From positions 1 through 64,000 of the forward strand of contig NZ_KB899342.1 of the NCBI RefSeq assembly GCF_000378165.1: a DNA stretch of 64,000 nt, given 5' to 3'. Below the pieces are notes generated by a model. The model worked only from the letters and a program-made list of their open reading frames with translations. It was not told where the DNA came from and did not search any database. This DNA is from Saccharibacter floricola DSM 15669 (lineage in GTDB: Bacteria; Pseudomonadota; Alphaproteobacteria; Acetobacterales; Acetobacteraceae). A program made the translations under genes and the position numbers. Of this stretch, positions 18,144 through 27,441 are shown piece after piece (position 1 is the stretch's first letter; every line of letters begins with the position of its first letter).

Positions 18144-19658
18144 ATGACCACGCCTTCCCGCTTTTCTCTGGCGCTTCTAGCAGCTCTTCCTGTCATTGGG
18201 GCAGGGGCGGCACCTCTGCCAGCTTTGGCGCAAAGCACACAAATTCACCCGCAAATGTCGGGTCAGGGTATTCCTGATTTTGTACAAATTGTTCATCAAG
18301 TGAAGCCCGCTGTGGTGTCAGTGACAGCTCATGTGCGTGAAAATGACGTACAGGGGGATGGAGATGGGCCGCCGTCAATGGGTGGTGGGGGGATGCCGTT
18401 TCCGTTTCCTTTCCCCTTCCAGATGATGCCTGCACCTTCTAACAGAACGGTAGAAGCGCGTGGGTCTGGTTTTATCATTTCTGATGATGGATATATCGTT
18501 ACCAATAATCATGTGATTAACGGTGCAACCAAGGTGACCGTTAAGCTGGATGATGGCACTGTCTTGCCGGCCAAAATTGTTGGGCATGATGCGAAGACAG
18601 ACATTGCGTTATTGCGCGTTAAGAGCCCCACAAAATTGCCTTATGTCGAGCTTGGTAATTCGGACGAAGTGCAGCCAGGGCAGTGGGTCGTTGCCGTAGG
18701 AAACCCTTATGGTCTTGGTGGAACAGTCACATCGGGCATTATTTCCGCATTAGGGCGCGATCTACATTCCGGTGCGTATAATGACTTTATTCAGGTTGAT
18801 GCACCGATCAATCGGGGGAACTCAGGTGGCCCGTTGATTACGTTGGATGGCAAAGTTGTGGGGGTTAACTCCATGATTATGTCGCCTAATGGTGGCGGGT
18901 CGATCGGTATTGGTTTTGCGATCCCATCAAGCACAGTTCAGTCTGTTGTCGATCAGTTGCGTCGTAATGGCCATGTCGTGCGCGGATATTTGGGCGTAGA
19001 GGGGCAGGACATTACCCAGACGATGGCTCGTGCACTCAACCTAACGGATGCGACTTCTGGTTCACCATCTCATGGGGTGTTGATTGCTTCTGTGGCGCAA
19101 GGGGGGCCTGCGGAAAAAGCTGGCGTGAAGAGCGGAGATGTGATCACCGCAGTTAACGGCCATCTTGTGCGTAATGCGCATGATTTGTCTGTAAAAGTGG
19201 TCTCTATCGCACCGGGAAGTAAGGCTCAGCTTAACCTCTTGCGTGATAGTAAGCCGTTAACATTGACGTTTGAGGTCGGGAACCTCACGACGCATGGGCA
19301 GGATAATGGACGCAATACGCCTAATACAGCGCCATCAGGGCGTTTAGGTATTTCTTTGGCTCTGCTTACACCCCGTACGCGTCAAGAGCTTGGGTTGGAT
19401 GAAAATGTAAAGGGTACCGTCGTTGCTGATGTAGCGCAGGGAAGCCCCGCTGAGCATGCTGGGATTCGTCCAGGCGATATTATTGTCGCGGTTGGGAATC
19501 AGCCAACGGCAAACCCTCATGCTGTTGTTTCATTGGTGCAGAGTGCCTTAGCTCACCAGCAACCACCGTTGTTGCGCATTCTGCGTGATGGGCAGCAACT
19601 TTTCGTGGCTGTTTCTCCTGATGGATCCATAGATGATGGCGATGATGAGGATAATTAA
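18144..19658 (+). CDS. Do/DegP-family periplasmic serine protease (first copy)
   Basis: 504 residues from ATG 18144 (AGGA 7 bases upstream). Signal peptide ~1-30, then a trypsin-like domain with catalytic H123 (TNNHVIN), D153 (KTDIALL) and S227 (NRGNSGGPL), then two PDZ domains. A Gly/Pro/Phe-rich insert (GGGGMPFPFPFPFQMM) sits in the LA-loop position. It degrades or refolds damaged envelope proteins. A second family member lies at 48891-50447. A terminator follows the gene. Confidence 0.95.
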   Translation: MTTPSRFSLALLAALPVIGAGAAPLPALAQSTQIHPQMSGQGIPDFVQIVHQVKPAVVSVTAHVRENDVQGDGDGPPSMGGGGMPFPFPFPFQMMPAPSNRTVEARGSGFIISDDGYIVTNNHVINGATKVTVKLDDGTVLPAKIVGHDAKTDIALLRVKSPTKLPYVELGNSDEVQPGQWVVAVGNPYGLGGTVTSGIISALGRDLHSGAYNDFIQVDAPINRGNSGGPLITLDGKVVGVNSMIMSPNGGGSIGIGFAIPSSTVQSVVDQLRRNGHVVRGYLGVEGQDITQTMARALNLTDATSGSPSHGVLIASVAQGGPAEKAGVKSGDVITAVNGHLVRNAHDLSVKVVSIAPGSKAQLNLLRDSKPLTLTFEVGNLTTHGQDNGRNTPNTAPSGRLGISLALLTPRTRQELGLDENVKGTVVADVAQGSPAEHAGIRPGDIIVAVGNQPTANPHAVVSLVQSALAHQQPPLLRILRDGQQLFVAVSPDGSIDDGDDEDN

Positions 19659-19701
19659 TTCTTATTTATCAATAAGTTATAAGGTTATCTAGACTATCTA
19701 A

Positions 19702-19742
19702 GCCTGCTTTTACGGAGAGAGTAAGAGCAGGCCTTTCTTTTT
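19702..19742 (+). terminator. Rho-independent terminator after the first DegP gene
   Basis: GCCTGCTTTTAC (19702-19713) pairs with GTAAGAGCAGGC (19721-19732), one G-U pair, 7-nt loop, followed by a T-rich run. Confidence 0.9.
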
Positions 19743-19876
19743 AGGGAAGAGATATTTTTTCATAAAAAATAGCATTAATTGTCTTTCTTCCTTTTGGAGA
19801 GATGCATACGAGGGTAATAGAGGGTATGTCCTGCTAATCTGAAACCGTTTTTAGACGGAGGAAAGACCTGCCCTTC

Positions 19877-21568
19877 ATGATTGAGCCGCTCTTGTTCCCT
19901 CGGATTACTGCCCATCTATTAAGGTACTGCGCTTTTCTTACAGTTGTAGGAGGTGCTGTGGGGATGCTTTTGGTTCCTGTTGAGGGAAAGGCGACGGCTG
20001 CATCTTCTCATCAAGTGGTAAAATCTGTGTCGAAGGCTCATAAAAAGGTTTCGGTGCATAAGGGAGCGTGGGCACTGCGCGGGCGGAATGGTTGGCGCCG
20101 TCGTGTATCGCCACGGCATCGTTGGCCTTCCTTCGATTACTATATGAGCCAGCAAAGAAAAGCCGATGCAGAGCAGGCTCGTTTAAAGGCAGAAGCTCAA
20201 GAACGTGAGCGTGAGCGGCTGCAAGCGCCTGTTTTGGCCGATACGCTGGGTGCTGTGCATAGTGCAACGACGCCTGACAAAGTGCTTGATAAACGTTCTG
20301 AATTGCCCCCTTCACTGAAATCGCAGCACTTTTTTGGGAATTGGGGCGGAGCCCAGCCGTGGCTTGCCTATCATGGCGTGCAGTTGATGGTGTCGGTTAA
20401 TGAGGAGTTTGCTGGTAATATTACCGGTGGACGGCAGCGCGCCTCGACGATTACGGGACAAGTTGGGCTAGAGCTGCATATTGATTGGAGTAAGCTCGCA
20501 GGTATTCACCATCTAAAAACACATACCATCGTTGTGAATGGGCATGGGCAGAATGTCTCCGGTCTCTTTGGGGATACATATGCGGCTACTCAAGAGATCT
20601 ATGGGGCTCGTGGTAATGTGATTGCCCATTTGGTCGCGATGTATGCGGAAACTTCCTGGTTTCACGACCGGCTTAATATCAATGCAGGCTGGATGCCTGT
20701 TGGGTCATTTTTTGCAGCATCTCCTCTCTTTTGTGACTTTATGAATGTGGCCATTTGTGGGAACCCTGCACCTAATAAATACACGAATGGCAACCGCGAT
20801 TGGCCTTCGGGCAATTTAGGCGCAGTTGCGCGTGTCATGCCAACGTCCGACACGTATATTATGGGCGGGCTGTTTGCTGTGAGTCCTCATGCTTACACTG
20901 GGGGGATCTCAGGGTGGTCATGGGCGCAGGATGGACTGGGGAAATTTTCCACTCCGGTAGAAATTGGCTGGATTCCTAGTTTTGGGAAGCATCATCTCGT
21001 AGGGCATTATAAGATTGGTTATTCCTACGATAATTCACGACAGGTTAATCTTTTTAAGGACATTTACGGAGGGTCTTGGCAGGCATCAGGGCAGCCGCGT
21101 CGCTATCAGGCAGGGATGAATAGTGCGTGGCTCATTATGGATCAAATGCTCTGGAGGCATGGGCCGGGTGATACGAATGGCCTTATTTTGATGGCTGGTG
21201 CGATGTACACAGATGGCCAAACAGTGGCTATGCACGACCATACATGGGCCGGGCTTGTTGATAGTGGTAAGCTGTGGGGACGTCCCCTCGATACGATGGG
21301 GATTATGTGGCAGCATTTTGATATCAGCTCAACAGCGGTACGGCAGCAGGAAGCGTCGCTTGCGTTGGGTCAGCCATTCCAGCCGACGCGTTGGGGGGCG
21401 GTGCCTGGTGTGCAGAGCCATGAAAATGTGTATGAATTTTTCTATAGTATCCACGTAGCGCGCGCGATGGCTTTTCAGCCGGACTTCCAATATATCCAAC
21501 GCCCAAGTGCGACGACAGTCTATCATGATGCTGCCGTATTAGGCGCTCAGTTAAGTGTTTCGCTATAA
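19877..21568 (+). CDS. OprB-family carbohydrate-selective porin (first copy)
   Basis: 563 residues. An N-terminal hydrophobic leader (~15-38) is followed by an unusual basic region (~40-120: KSVSKAHKKVSVHKG, then a charged stretch AEQARLKAEAQERERERL that may form a short coiled coil). The barrel domain starts near residue 150 (HFFGNWGGAQPWLAYHGVQL) and shows the OprB pattern, including SPLFCDFMNVAICGNP and RAMAFQPDFQYIQRP near the end. It should let sugars through the outer membrane. GGAGGAAAG lies about 12 bases before the ATG. A terminator follows. Confidence 0.9.
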   Translation: MIEPLLFPRITAHLLRYCAFLTVVGGAVGMLLVPVEGKATAASSHQVVKSVSKAHKKVSVHKGAWALRGRNGWRRRVSPRHRWPSFDYYMSQQRKADAEQARLKAEAQERERERLQAPVLADTLGAVHSATTPDKVLDKRSELPPSLKSQHFFGNWGGAQPWLAYHGVQLMVSVNEEFAGNITGGRQRASTITGQVGLELHIDWSKLAGIHHLKTHTIVVNGHGQNVSGLFGDTYAATQEIYGARGNVIAHLVAMYAETSWFHDRLNINAGWMPVGSFFAASPLFCDFMNVAICGNPAPNKYTNGNRDWPSGNLGAVARVMPTSDTYIMGGLFAVSPHAYTGGISGWSWAQDGLGKFSTPVEIGWIPSFGKHHLVGHYKIGYSYDNSRQVNLFKDIYGGSWQASGQPRRYQAGMNSAWLIMDQMLWRHGPGDTNGLILMAGAMYTDGQTVAMHDHTWAGLVDSGKLWGRPLDTMGIMWQHFDISSTAVRQQEASLALGQPFQPTRWGAVPGVQSHENVYEFFYSIHVARAMAFQPDFQYIQRPSATTVYHDAAVLGAQLSVSL

Positions 21569-21596
21569 GATAATAGGCATAGGAACATATCAAAGA

Positions 21597-21640
21597 AACG
21601 GTCCGTCTCTTCATCGTGAAAGCGGGCCGTTTTTGTTTTT
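21597..21640 (+). terminator. Rho-independent terminator after the OprB gene
   Basis: AACGGTCCG (21597-21605) pairs with CGGGCCGTT (21623-21631) with one wobble pair, then TTTTGTTTTT. It lies between convergent genes. Confidence 0.85.
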
Positions 21641-21652
21641 CCTCAAGCCCTA

Positions 21653-22741
21653 TTAAGCAGTAAGACTGTCAATCAGAGCATCTATATCATCAGGGCGTGT
21701 GTAAAAACTCGTCACAAAGCGGACGAGCTGCCCGGGAACCCCCTCCGGTGTGGGGTAATGGTAAAAGTGATAGCCCTCATCATGCAGCTCTTGGAGGAGA
21801 GGGTGAGGCAGAACAGCAAAAACTTCGTTGCTTTCCGTCGCAAAAGGAAGATGAGCCGCAGGATGCCGTTTGAGGGCCTGTACAAGGCGTTGACTCATCA
21901 TGTTGGCGTGGTGAGCGTTCGTTAACCACAGCTCATTGTCTAAGAGAGCGAGCAATTGCGCACTAAGGAAGCGATGTTTAGACCATGTATGGCCCGCGCG
22001 TTTGCGGAGGTGCGGCATAGCGTTGAGCAGAGGGCGTGTGCGGTCATTGAGGAAAAAGACCACAGCTTCTGCAGCCATAGCTCCTGCTTTTGTGCCTCCA
22101 AAGGAGAGCACATCAACACCGGCTTTCCACGTGGTTTCAGCGGGAGAACACCCAAGATGAGCGATGGCGTTGCCAAGACGTGCGCCATCAAGATGTACAG
22201 TGAGGCCATGCTCATGGGCTGTAGAGCTAAGCTGTGAGAGCGCATCACAGGAATAGGTTGTGCCCCATTCTGTGGCTTGTGTGAGGGACAGGGCTTGGAA
22301 CGGTGGAGCGAGAATGCCCTTTTCCGCATTCTGAACAAGAGTGCTGGGCAGTGTCGCAGGATCCATTTGTCCTTGCGCAGAGGGAATGCCGACTAGCTTG
22401 GCACCATGAGTAAAAAACTCAGGGGCTCCACCTTCGTCAGAGTTAATATGAGCGCTTTGATCACATAGAATCCCACCATGTGGCGCGACCATGGCTGAAA
22501 GGGCGAGGGAGTTTGCTGCTGTCCCCGTCGCAACGGGGAAGACCTCGACCTCTGCCTCAAAAACTTCTCCAAAACGGGTCTTCAGTGTTTTAGAAAATGT
22601 ATCTTCTCCATAGGATGGGACACCGCCATGATTAACGCGGCTTAAGGCTTCCATCACTTCCGAGCAGACCGGTGTGACATTGTCACTGGCAAAGTTCTTT
22701 CGTATGTCCTCAGACACTGGGAGTTCCTTATCATCCTGCAA
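21653..22741 (-). CDS. Low-specificity threonine aldolase / beta-eliminating lyase
   Basis: 362 residues, PLP-dependent fold type I. The lysine that binds PLP is in DVLSFGGTKAGAMAAEA; FASDNVTPVCSEVMEAL and HLDGARLGNAIAHL are typical of LtaE-like enzymes that cleave threonine or allo-threonine to glycine and acetaldehyde. It faces away from folD; both touch one-carbon/glycine metabolism, though no shared control is visible. Confidence 0.88.
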   Translation of the reverse strand: MQDDKELPVSEDIRKNFASDNVTPVCSEVMEALSRVNHGGVPSYGEDTFSKTLKTRFGEVFEAEVEVFPVATGTAANSLALSAMVAPHGGILCDQSAHINSDEGGAPEFFTHGAKLVGIPSAQGQMDPATLPSTLVQNAEKGILAPPFQALSLTQATEWGTTYSCDALSQLSSTAHEHGLTVHLDGARLGNAIAHLGCSPAETTWKAGVDVLSFGGTKAGAMAAEAVVFFLNDRTRPLLNAMPHLRKRAGHTWSKHRFLSAQLLALLDNELWLTNAHHANMMSQRLVQALKRHPAAHLPFATESNEVFAVLPHPLLQELHDEGYHFYHYPTPEGVPGQLVRFVTSFYTRPDDIDALIDSLTA

Positions 22742-22805
22742 GACGGCGGGGAGAGAATACCACCGATTGGTGCCCTCTAGCGAAAAGAAGAGGGTTTGTC
22801 ATGAC

Positions 22806-22830
22806 CTTACCCCCTTATATATGGGGTAGG
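22806..22830 (+). other. Hairpin in the folD leader
   Basis: TACCCC (22808-22813) and GGGGTA (22823-22828), extended by further pairs outside, form a stem about 25 bases before the folD ATG. It could affect translation, but I see no known riboswitch pattern. Confidence 0.35.
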
Positions 22831-22855
22831 ACTATTGGGCTTTGGAGTGTGTAGC

Positions 22856-23761
22856 ATGTCAAGAACTGAAGTAAATGGAATGTCTGCCCCGCAGGGTGAA
22901 GCCGTGCGCATCGATGGGAAGGCTATGGCGAAAGCGATGACCGAAGAGATTCGCCAAAAAGTCGATGTGCTGGTTGAGCAGGGCCACGGTCTGCCTGGTT
23001 TGGCTGTCGTATTGGTGGGGAATGATCCAGCTTCAGAAGTCTATGTCAAAAATAAAGCGCTGCAAACTCACCGTGCGGGTATGCGCTCTTTTATGCATAT
23101 GATGCCTGAAAGCACCTCTCAGGATGAGTTATTGCGTCTTATTGCTGACCTAAATAGCAATGAGAAAATCCATGGTATTCTTGTTCAGCTGCCTCTGCCA
23201 AAACAAATTGATCCAGCCATTGTGACGAATGCGATTGATCCTGCAAAAGATGTGGATGGGCTTGGGGAAGCCAATACAGGCCGTTTAGCGTTAGGGTTAA
23301 ATAATGGGATCGTGCCTTGCACGCCTCTTGGTTGTTTAAAGCTTCTACAATCTGTCCATCAGGACATGACGGGCCTTCATGCTGTGATTATTGGGGCATC
23401 TAATCTGGTAGGTCGCCCTATGGCGCAGCTTTTGTTGCAGCAAAATTGCACGGTATCAATTGCTCATATCCATACGAAGAATATCCAAGAGCTGGCACGT
23501 CAGGCCGATATTCTCGTTGTCGCTACCGGAAAAGCAGGGCTTGTGCGGGGTGATTGGATCAAGCCAGGCGCTACGGTGATTGATGTTGGTATTACGCGTG
23601 TACCTACAGCAGAAGGCAAAAGTCGCTTGGTGGGAGATGTGGTTTTTGATGAAGCACGCCAAATTGCAGGGCATATTACACCTGTGCCTGGTGGTGTAGG
23701 GCCTATGACGATTGCGTGCTTGCTCCATAATACGTTCCAAGCGGCACAGGGTGCTCTTTGA
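22856..23761 (+). CDS. folD: Bifunctional methylene-THF dehydrogenase / cyclohydrolase
   Basis: 301 residues from ATG 22856, chosen because GGAG lies 8 bases upstream. Active-site region [17 protein letters not shown] with the conserved Y-x-x-x-[10 protein letters not shown], the dinucleotide site [17 protein letters not shown], and the C-terminal [16 protein letters not shown] are all present. It converts 5,10-methylene-THF to 10-formyl-THF for purine and fMet synthesis. A weak AT-rich inverted repeat (23761-23784) directly follows the stop. Confidence 0.97.
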   Translation: MSRTEVNGMSAPQGEAVRIDGKAMAKAMTEEIRQKVDVLVEQGHGLPGLAVVLVGNDPASEVYVKNKALQTHRAGMRSFMHMMPESTSQDELLRLIADLNSNEKIHGILVQLPLPKQIDPAIVTNAIDPAKDVDGLGEANTGRLALGLNNGIVPCTPLGCLKLLQSVHQDMTGLHAVIIGASNLVGRPMAQLLLQQNCTVSIAHIHTKNIQELARQADILVVATGKAGLVRGDWIKPGATVIDVGITRVPTAEGKSRLVGDVVFDEARQIAGHITPVPGGVGPMTIACLLHNTFQAAQGAL

Positions 23762-23874
23762 AAATTTCTTGTTATAGAAATTTTAAAGGAGTTGCGTACT
23801 TACTTCTTATTTACTGCTCAGAGAAGTGATTATTTGTTGCTTGTCAGACGTGTAGCGAATGTGTCATTGCTCTA

Positions 23875-23888
23875 TGACCGGTCGGTCA
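23875..23888. promoter_or_regulatory. Candidate TetR operator upstream of emrA
   Basis: TGACCGGTCGGTCA: 6-bp arms TGACCG/CGGTCA with a 2-base centre, about 90 bases before emrA. Its right half (ACCGGTCGGTCATT) matches 13 of 14 bases with the site in the tetR-nodT gap, so one regulator probably binds both. Confidence 0.65.
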
Positions 23889-23899
23889 TTCTAACGTAA

Positions 23900-23926
23900 A
23901 AAACGCTCTTACTAAGAGAGCGTTTT
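23900..23926 (+). other. Hairpin between the operator and emrA
   Basis: AAAACGCTCT (23900-23909) and AGAGCGTTTT (23917-23926) form a perfect 10-bp stem with a 7-nt loop. With only TT then GG after it, it is not a classic terminator; it could be an attenuator in the pump leader or the end of transcripts from folD. Confidence 0.5.
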
Positions 23927-23979
23927 GGAGTACTAGGATGCCCTCCCTGCATGGATAACCAGTAAGATAGAGGTGCAGC

Positions 23980-25071
23980 ATGGAAAATGGCGAAGCGCAG
24001 AGCGAGTCGCAATCAGGGAAGGATGCGGCTCCCCCAAAAGGAAGCTCCGCCAAAAGAATGATTTTGGTTCTGTTAGTGATCATGGTTTTGGTCGGTATCG
24101 GCCTTTATATGTTTTTCAATCGTAATAAAATTGATACAGATGATGCCTATACGACAGGGCGGAAAATCTCCATCGCAGCCCATGTAAGTGGGTATATCTC
24201 TCATCTGATGGTCGATGATAACCAATTTGTGCATCAAGGTGATCTGTTGGTGCAGATTGATGGGCGTGATTATATAGCTCAGCTGCACCGTGCTGAGGCA
24301 TCTGTCCAGCAGGCTGAAGCTGATATTACCGCCTATAATGTGCTGTCCGCTGTTGCGCGCAAAAACTTTCCCGGTCAGTTGCTTATAGCACAAGGGAGTC
24401 TTTCTGCAGCGAAAGCACGTTTGTTCCGTGCACAAAGGGACTATGAGCGTCAGCGGCGCGTAGATCGTGCAGCAACGACCCAACAAAATATTGATATGAC
24501 CCGAGCGGCCCTTGATGAGGCCACGGCCGCTGTTGTGCAGGCACAAGGGCAGTTATTACAGGCCGAGCCCGTGCATGATAATATTGCAAATGCTGATGCC
24601 CGTGCCACGCAGGCGGATGCGTCGTTAAAAGCCGCACAGGCTGACCTTGAAGCGGCACGGCACAATGTGGAGTGGATGGATGTTCGAGCTCCTCATGATG
24701 GTTGGATTTCACAACGTAATGTGGAGCAGGGCACTTTTGTTCAAACGGGGCAGGAGATGTTCTCCATTGTAACGCCAGATGTTTGGATCGTTGCTAATTA
24801 TAAAGAAACGCAGCTCTCTCGTATGCGGCCCGGTCAAAAAGCTGAGATTGAGGTTGATGCCTATCCGCAGCTTCATCTGAAAGGGCATGTTGATTCGATC
24901 CAGAAAGGATCGGGTGAATCTTTCAGTGCGTTTCCTCCTGAAAATGCAACAGGGAATTTTGTGAAAACGGTTCAACGTATTCCAGTCAAAATCCTAATCG
25001 ATGAAGGTTTAGACCCTCATTACCCGCTTTCATTAGGGATGTCGGTTGAGCCGATAGTGAATGTGCAATGA
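23980..25071 (+). CDS. emrA: EmrA-type membrane fusion (adaptor) protein
   Basis: 363 residues: one N-terminal membrane segment (MILVLLVIMVLVGIGLYMFF, ~27-46), a split biotinyl-lipoyl domain (DTDDAYTTGRKISIAAHVSG), a long helical hairpin rich in Ala/Gln (~100-215), and a beta-barrel part. It bridges the inner-membrane pump to an outer-membrane channel. Its stop overlaps emrB (ATGA). AGAGG precedes the ATG. Confidence 0.9.
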   Translation: MENGEAQSESQSGKDAAPPKGSSAKRMILVLLVIMVLVGIGLYMFFNRNKIDTDDAYTTGRKISIAAHVSGYISHLMVDDNQFVHQGDLLVQIDGRDYIAQLHRAEASVQQAEADITAYNVLSAVARKNFPGQLLIAQGSLSAAKARLFRAQRDYERQRRVDRAATTQQNIDMTRAALDEATAAVVQAQGQLLQAEPVHDNIANADARATQADASLKAAQADLEAARHNVEWMDVRAPHDGWISQRNVEQGTFVQTGQEMFSIVTPDVWIVANYKETQLSRMRPGQKAEIEVDAYPQLHLKGHVDSIQKGSGESFSAFPPENATGNFVKTVQRIPVKILIDEGLDPHYPLSLGMSVEPIVNVQ

Positions 25072-26666
25072 GTGATGATGTTGCGACAACGTCTTCGGGC
25101 GAGCAAACAGACCGCAGCACATGGAAGCCTCGTCACAACCCGTGGTTAATTGCGGTTGTCGTGACCTTAGCGGCTTTTATGGAGGTGCTGGACACGACGA
25201 TTGTGAACGTGGCGCTGCCTCATATCGCCGGGTCATTAGGGAGTTCCTACGATGATTCGACGTGGACGCTCACATCTTATCTAGTTGCAAATGGGATTGT
25301 GCTGACCATCTCGGGCTGGTTATCCCGGCTTTTTGGGCGGAAGCGTTATTTCCTTGTCTGTATTGCAATGTTTACGTTGTCGTCCTTCCTGTGTGGATTG
25401 GCGACATCCTTGCCCATGTTGGTGATTTTTCGCTTGATGCAGGGGTTTTTCGGTGGAGGGCTTCAGCCTAGCCAACAGTCGATCATCTTGGATATTTTCC
25501 CACCAGAAAAGCGTGGGGCTGCGTTCGGTCTGACGGCTATTGCAACGGTTGTCGGCCCGGTTCTAGGGCCTTTGCTGGGAGGGTGGTTTACAGATAATTA
25601 CTCATGGCGTTGGATTTTCTTCATTAACGTTCCTTTTGGGCTCATTACCGTTTTGGCAGTGGCGGCTTTGTTGGAAGATCCACCATGGGAAAAAGCACGT
25701 CGTGAACGGATTGATGTGATTGGGATTAGCCTGATCTCTATCGGCCTGGGTTGTTTGGAAGTGATGGCTGACCGTGGTGAGGATGATGACTGGTTTGGGT
25801 CTTCTTTTATCACGACAATGGCTGTTCTGGGCGTTGTATGCACGGTGGGGGCTGTTATCTGGCTTTGCAAGGCAAAAGACCCGCTTCTACGCTTGAGTGT
25901 CCTGAAGGATCGTAACTTTGCTATTGGTACAACGATGATGGGGGTTATGGGCATGTTGCTGTACGCCTCTGCTGTCATTATGCCGCAATTTGCGCAGCAG
26001 GTTCAGGGTTATACGGCAACCTTGTCTGGGCAGCTGATGGCACCTGGTGGTGCTGTCGTGATTTGCCTCATCCCTATTGTGGGAATGCTGATGAAGCGTT
26101 TTCAGATCCGCTATATCATTGCCTTTGGCTTTCTCTTTATGGCGTCGTCGTTTTTGCTCGCGGCGAACCTTTATTCTGATGTGGATTTTACCCATCTTGT
26201 TCTTTATCGCGTGCGGCAAACAGCGCCTTTGGCTTTCCTCTTTGTGCCGATTTCAACCCTTGCTTATGCAACATTGCCGCCGGAGTTGAATGGGGATGGA
26301 TCGGCGTTGTTTAGCATGGTGCGAAACTATTTTGGTTCACAGGCCATTTCGCTCTCAACGGCGGCGTTGATAGAGATGCGGCAAGTGCATCAGACAGATT
26401 TATCGTCACATGTGGTCGCCTCAAAGCCAGAAGTGCGCTCTTATCTTGCACAGGTTCAACAGGTAGCAGAGGCTCATGGGCTCGCTCCGTTGCGTGCCCA
26501 TGCTTATGCGATAGCGCATATGTACCAGGACTTTGCCAGCCAAGTATCAATGTTGGCCTATAATCAGCTCTTCAATGTGTTGGGGATTTTGGCTCTCTGC
26601 ATTGTTCCGCTCTGTTTCCTTGCCTCTCCGATTAAGGGAGATGGTCAGAGCAGCGGGGGGCATTGA
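25068..26666 (+). CDS. emrB: EmrB/QacA-type drug exporter (MFS, DHA2 family)
   Basis: 532 residues with about 14 membrane helices. Motif C-like AALAAFMEVLDTTIVNVALP (helix 1) and motif A GWLSRLFGRKRYF are typical of DHA2 proton-drug antiporters. It should export hydrophobic toxic compounds through EmrA and the NodT-type channel encoded nearby. Translationally coupled to emrA. Confidence 0.92.
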   Translation: MSDDVATTSSGEQTDRSTWKPRHNPWLIAVVVTLAAFMEVLDTTIVNVALPHIAGSLGSSYDDSTWTLTSYLVANGIVLTISGWLSRLFGRKRYFLVCIAMFTLSSFLCGLATSLPMLVIFRLMQGFFGGGLQPSQQSIILDIFPPEKRGAAFGLTAIATVVGPVLGPLLGGWFTDNYSWRWIFFINVPFGLITVLAVAALLEDPPWEKARRERIDVIGISLISIGLGCLEVMADRGEDDDWFGSSFITTMAVLGVVCTVGAVIWLCKAKDPLLRLSVLKDRNFAIGTTMMGVMGMLLYASAVIMPQFAQQVQGYTATLSGQLMAPGGAVVICLIPIVGMLMKRFQIRYIIAFGFLFMASSFLLAANLYSDVDFTHLVLYRVRQTAPLAFLFVPISTLAYATLPPELNGDGSALFSMVRNYFGSQAISLSTAALIEMRQVHQTDLSSHVVASKPEVRSYLAQVQQVAEAHGLAPLRAHAYAIAHMYQDFASQVSMLAYNQLFNVLGILALCIVPLCFLASPIKGDGQSSGGH

Positions 26667-26686
26667 TGAAACGAAAACAGCTTGCG

Positions 26687-27319
26687 TCAGTCTGGCGCAT
26701 AGATACGCAAAAAGCATTCGGCTGTGCGTTGAGCAATTTTCTTAATATGAGCAGGACTGCAATCAATAGGCAGCGACAGGCGATGGCGTTGCACGATGCG
26801 TGTCTGACACATCAACAAGAACTGTTCTGCTGCAAACGAAGGATCGTCAACAAACAACGTGCCCTTGGTTGTTTGGCGGGTCAGCCAGCCTTGCATGTTC
26901 GAGAGCATACGGCCAATTCCATGTTTCCAAAAAGTTTCTACCAGATTGGGGAAGCGGGGAGCATCAACCAAAATGATGCGGTACAGTCCAACGGAGTTAT
27001 GGTCCAGCATCAGATGGATGGTCGCTTGTGTCAGTTGGAACAGAGCGTCTTCGATACTCAATGTGTCGTCATGAGCCAAGTTTTCAAGAACACTCAGCCG
27101 AGTCTGACATGTTTCCTCAAAAAAGGCGGAAAACAAGGCCGCTTTGCTTTCAAAATGATTGTACAAAGCGCCTTTGGAAACACCAGCTACATGGGCGATT
27201 TGCGACATGGAAGCACCACTATAGCCGTTTTCGATAAAGACAGTGCCTGCACCACGCAAAATTTGAGCGCGTTTGGTGTCCACGCTGTTGGAAGCTATTT
27301 CCGAACCTGTCTGCGTCAT
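26687..27319 (-). CDS. TetR/AcrR-family repressor of the efflux locus
   Basis: 210 residues. The N-terminal helix-turn-helix (AQILRGAGTVFIENGYSGAS, then MSQIAHVAGVSKGALYNHF) is standard TetR; the C-terminal ligand domain is variable. It lies between emrB and the nodT-like gene, convergent with emrB and divergent from nodT. Two related palindromes (23875-23888 and 27366-27384) are its likely operators, giving control of the pump, the channel and itself. Confidence 0.9.
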   Translation of the reverse strand: MTQTGSEIASNSVDTKRAQILRGAGTVFIENGYSGASMSQIAHVAGVSKGALYNHFESKAALFSAFFEETCQTRLSVLENLAHDDTLSIEDALFQLTQATIHLMLDHNSVGLYRIILVDAPRFPNLVETFWKHGIGRMLSNMQGWLTRQTTKGTLFVDDPSFAAEQFLLMCQTRIVQRHRLSLPIDCSPAHIKKIAQRTAECFLRIYAPD

Positions 27320-27365
27320 AGTCTACGGCTGGCCTCTCATGCTGTTCGCCTTATTCGACATATGC

Positions 27366-27384
27366 TGACCCAACCGTTCGGTCA
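27366..27384. promoter_or_regulatory. Candidate TetR operator in the tetR-nodT divergent gap
   Basis: TGACCCAACCGTTCGGTCA: 9-bp arms matching at 8 positions around one central base. It lies 47 bases upstream of the tetR start and 58 bases before the nodT start, suited to control both. Confidence 0.65.
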
Positions 27385-27441
27385 TTGCAAGCCTTCGTAT
27401 GCCTCCCTTACGTCTCTCTCATCCCTGTCAGGAGCTATTTT

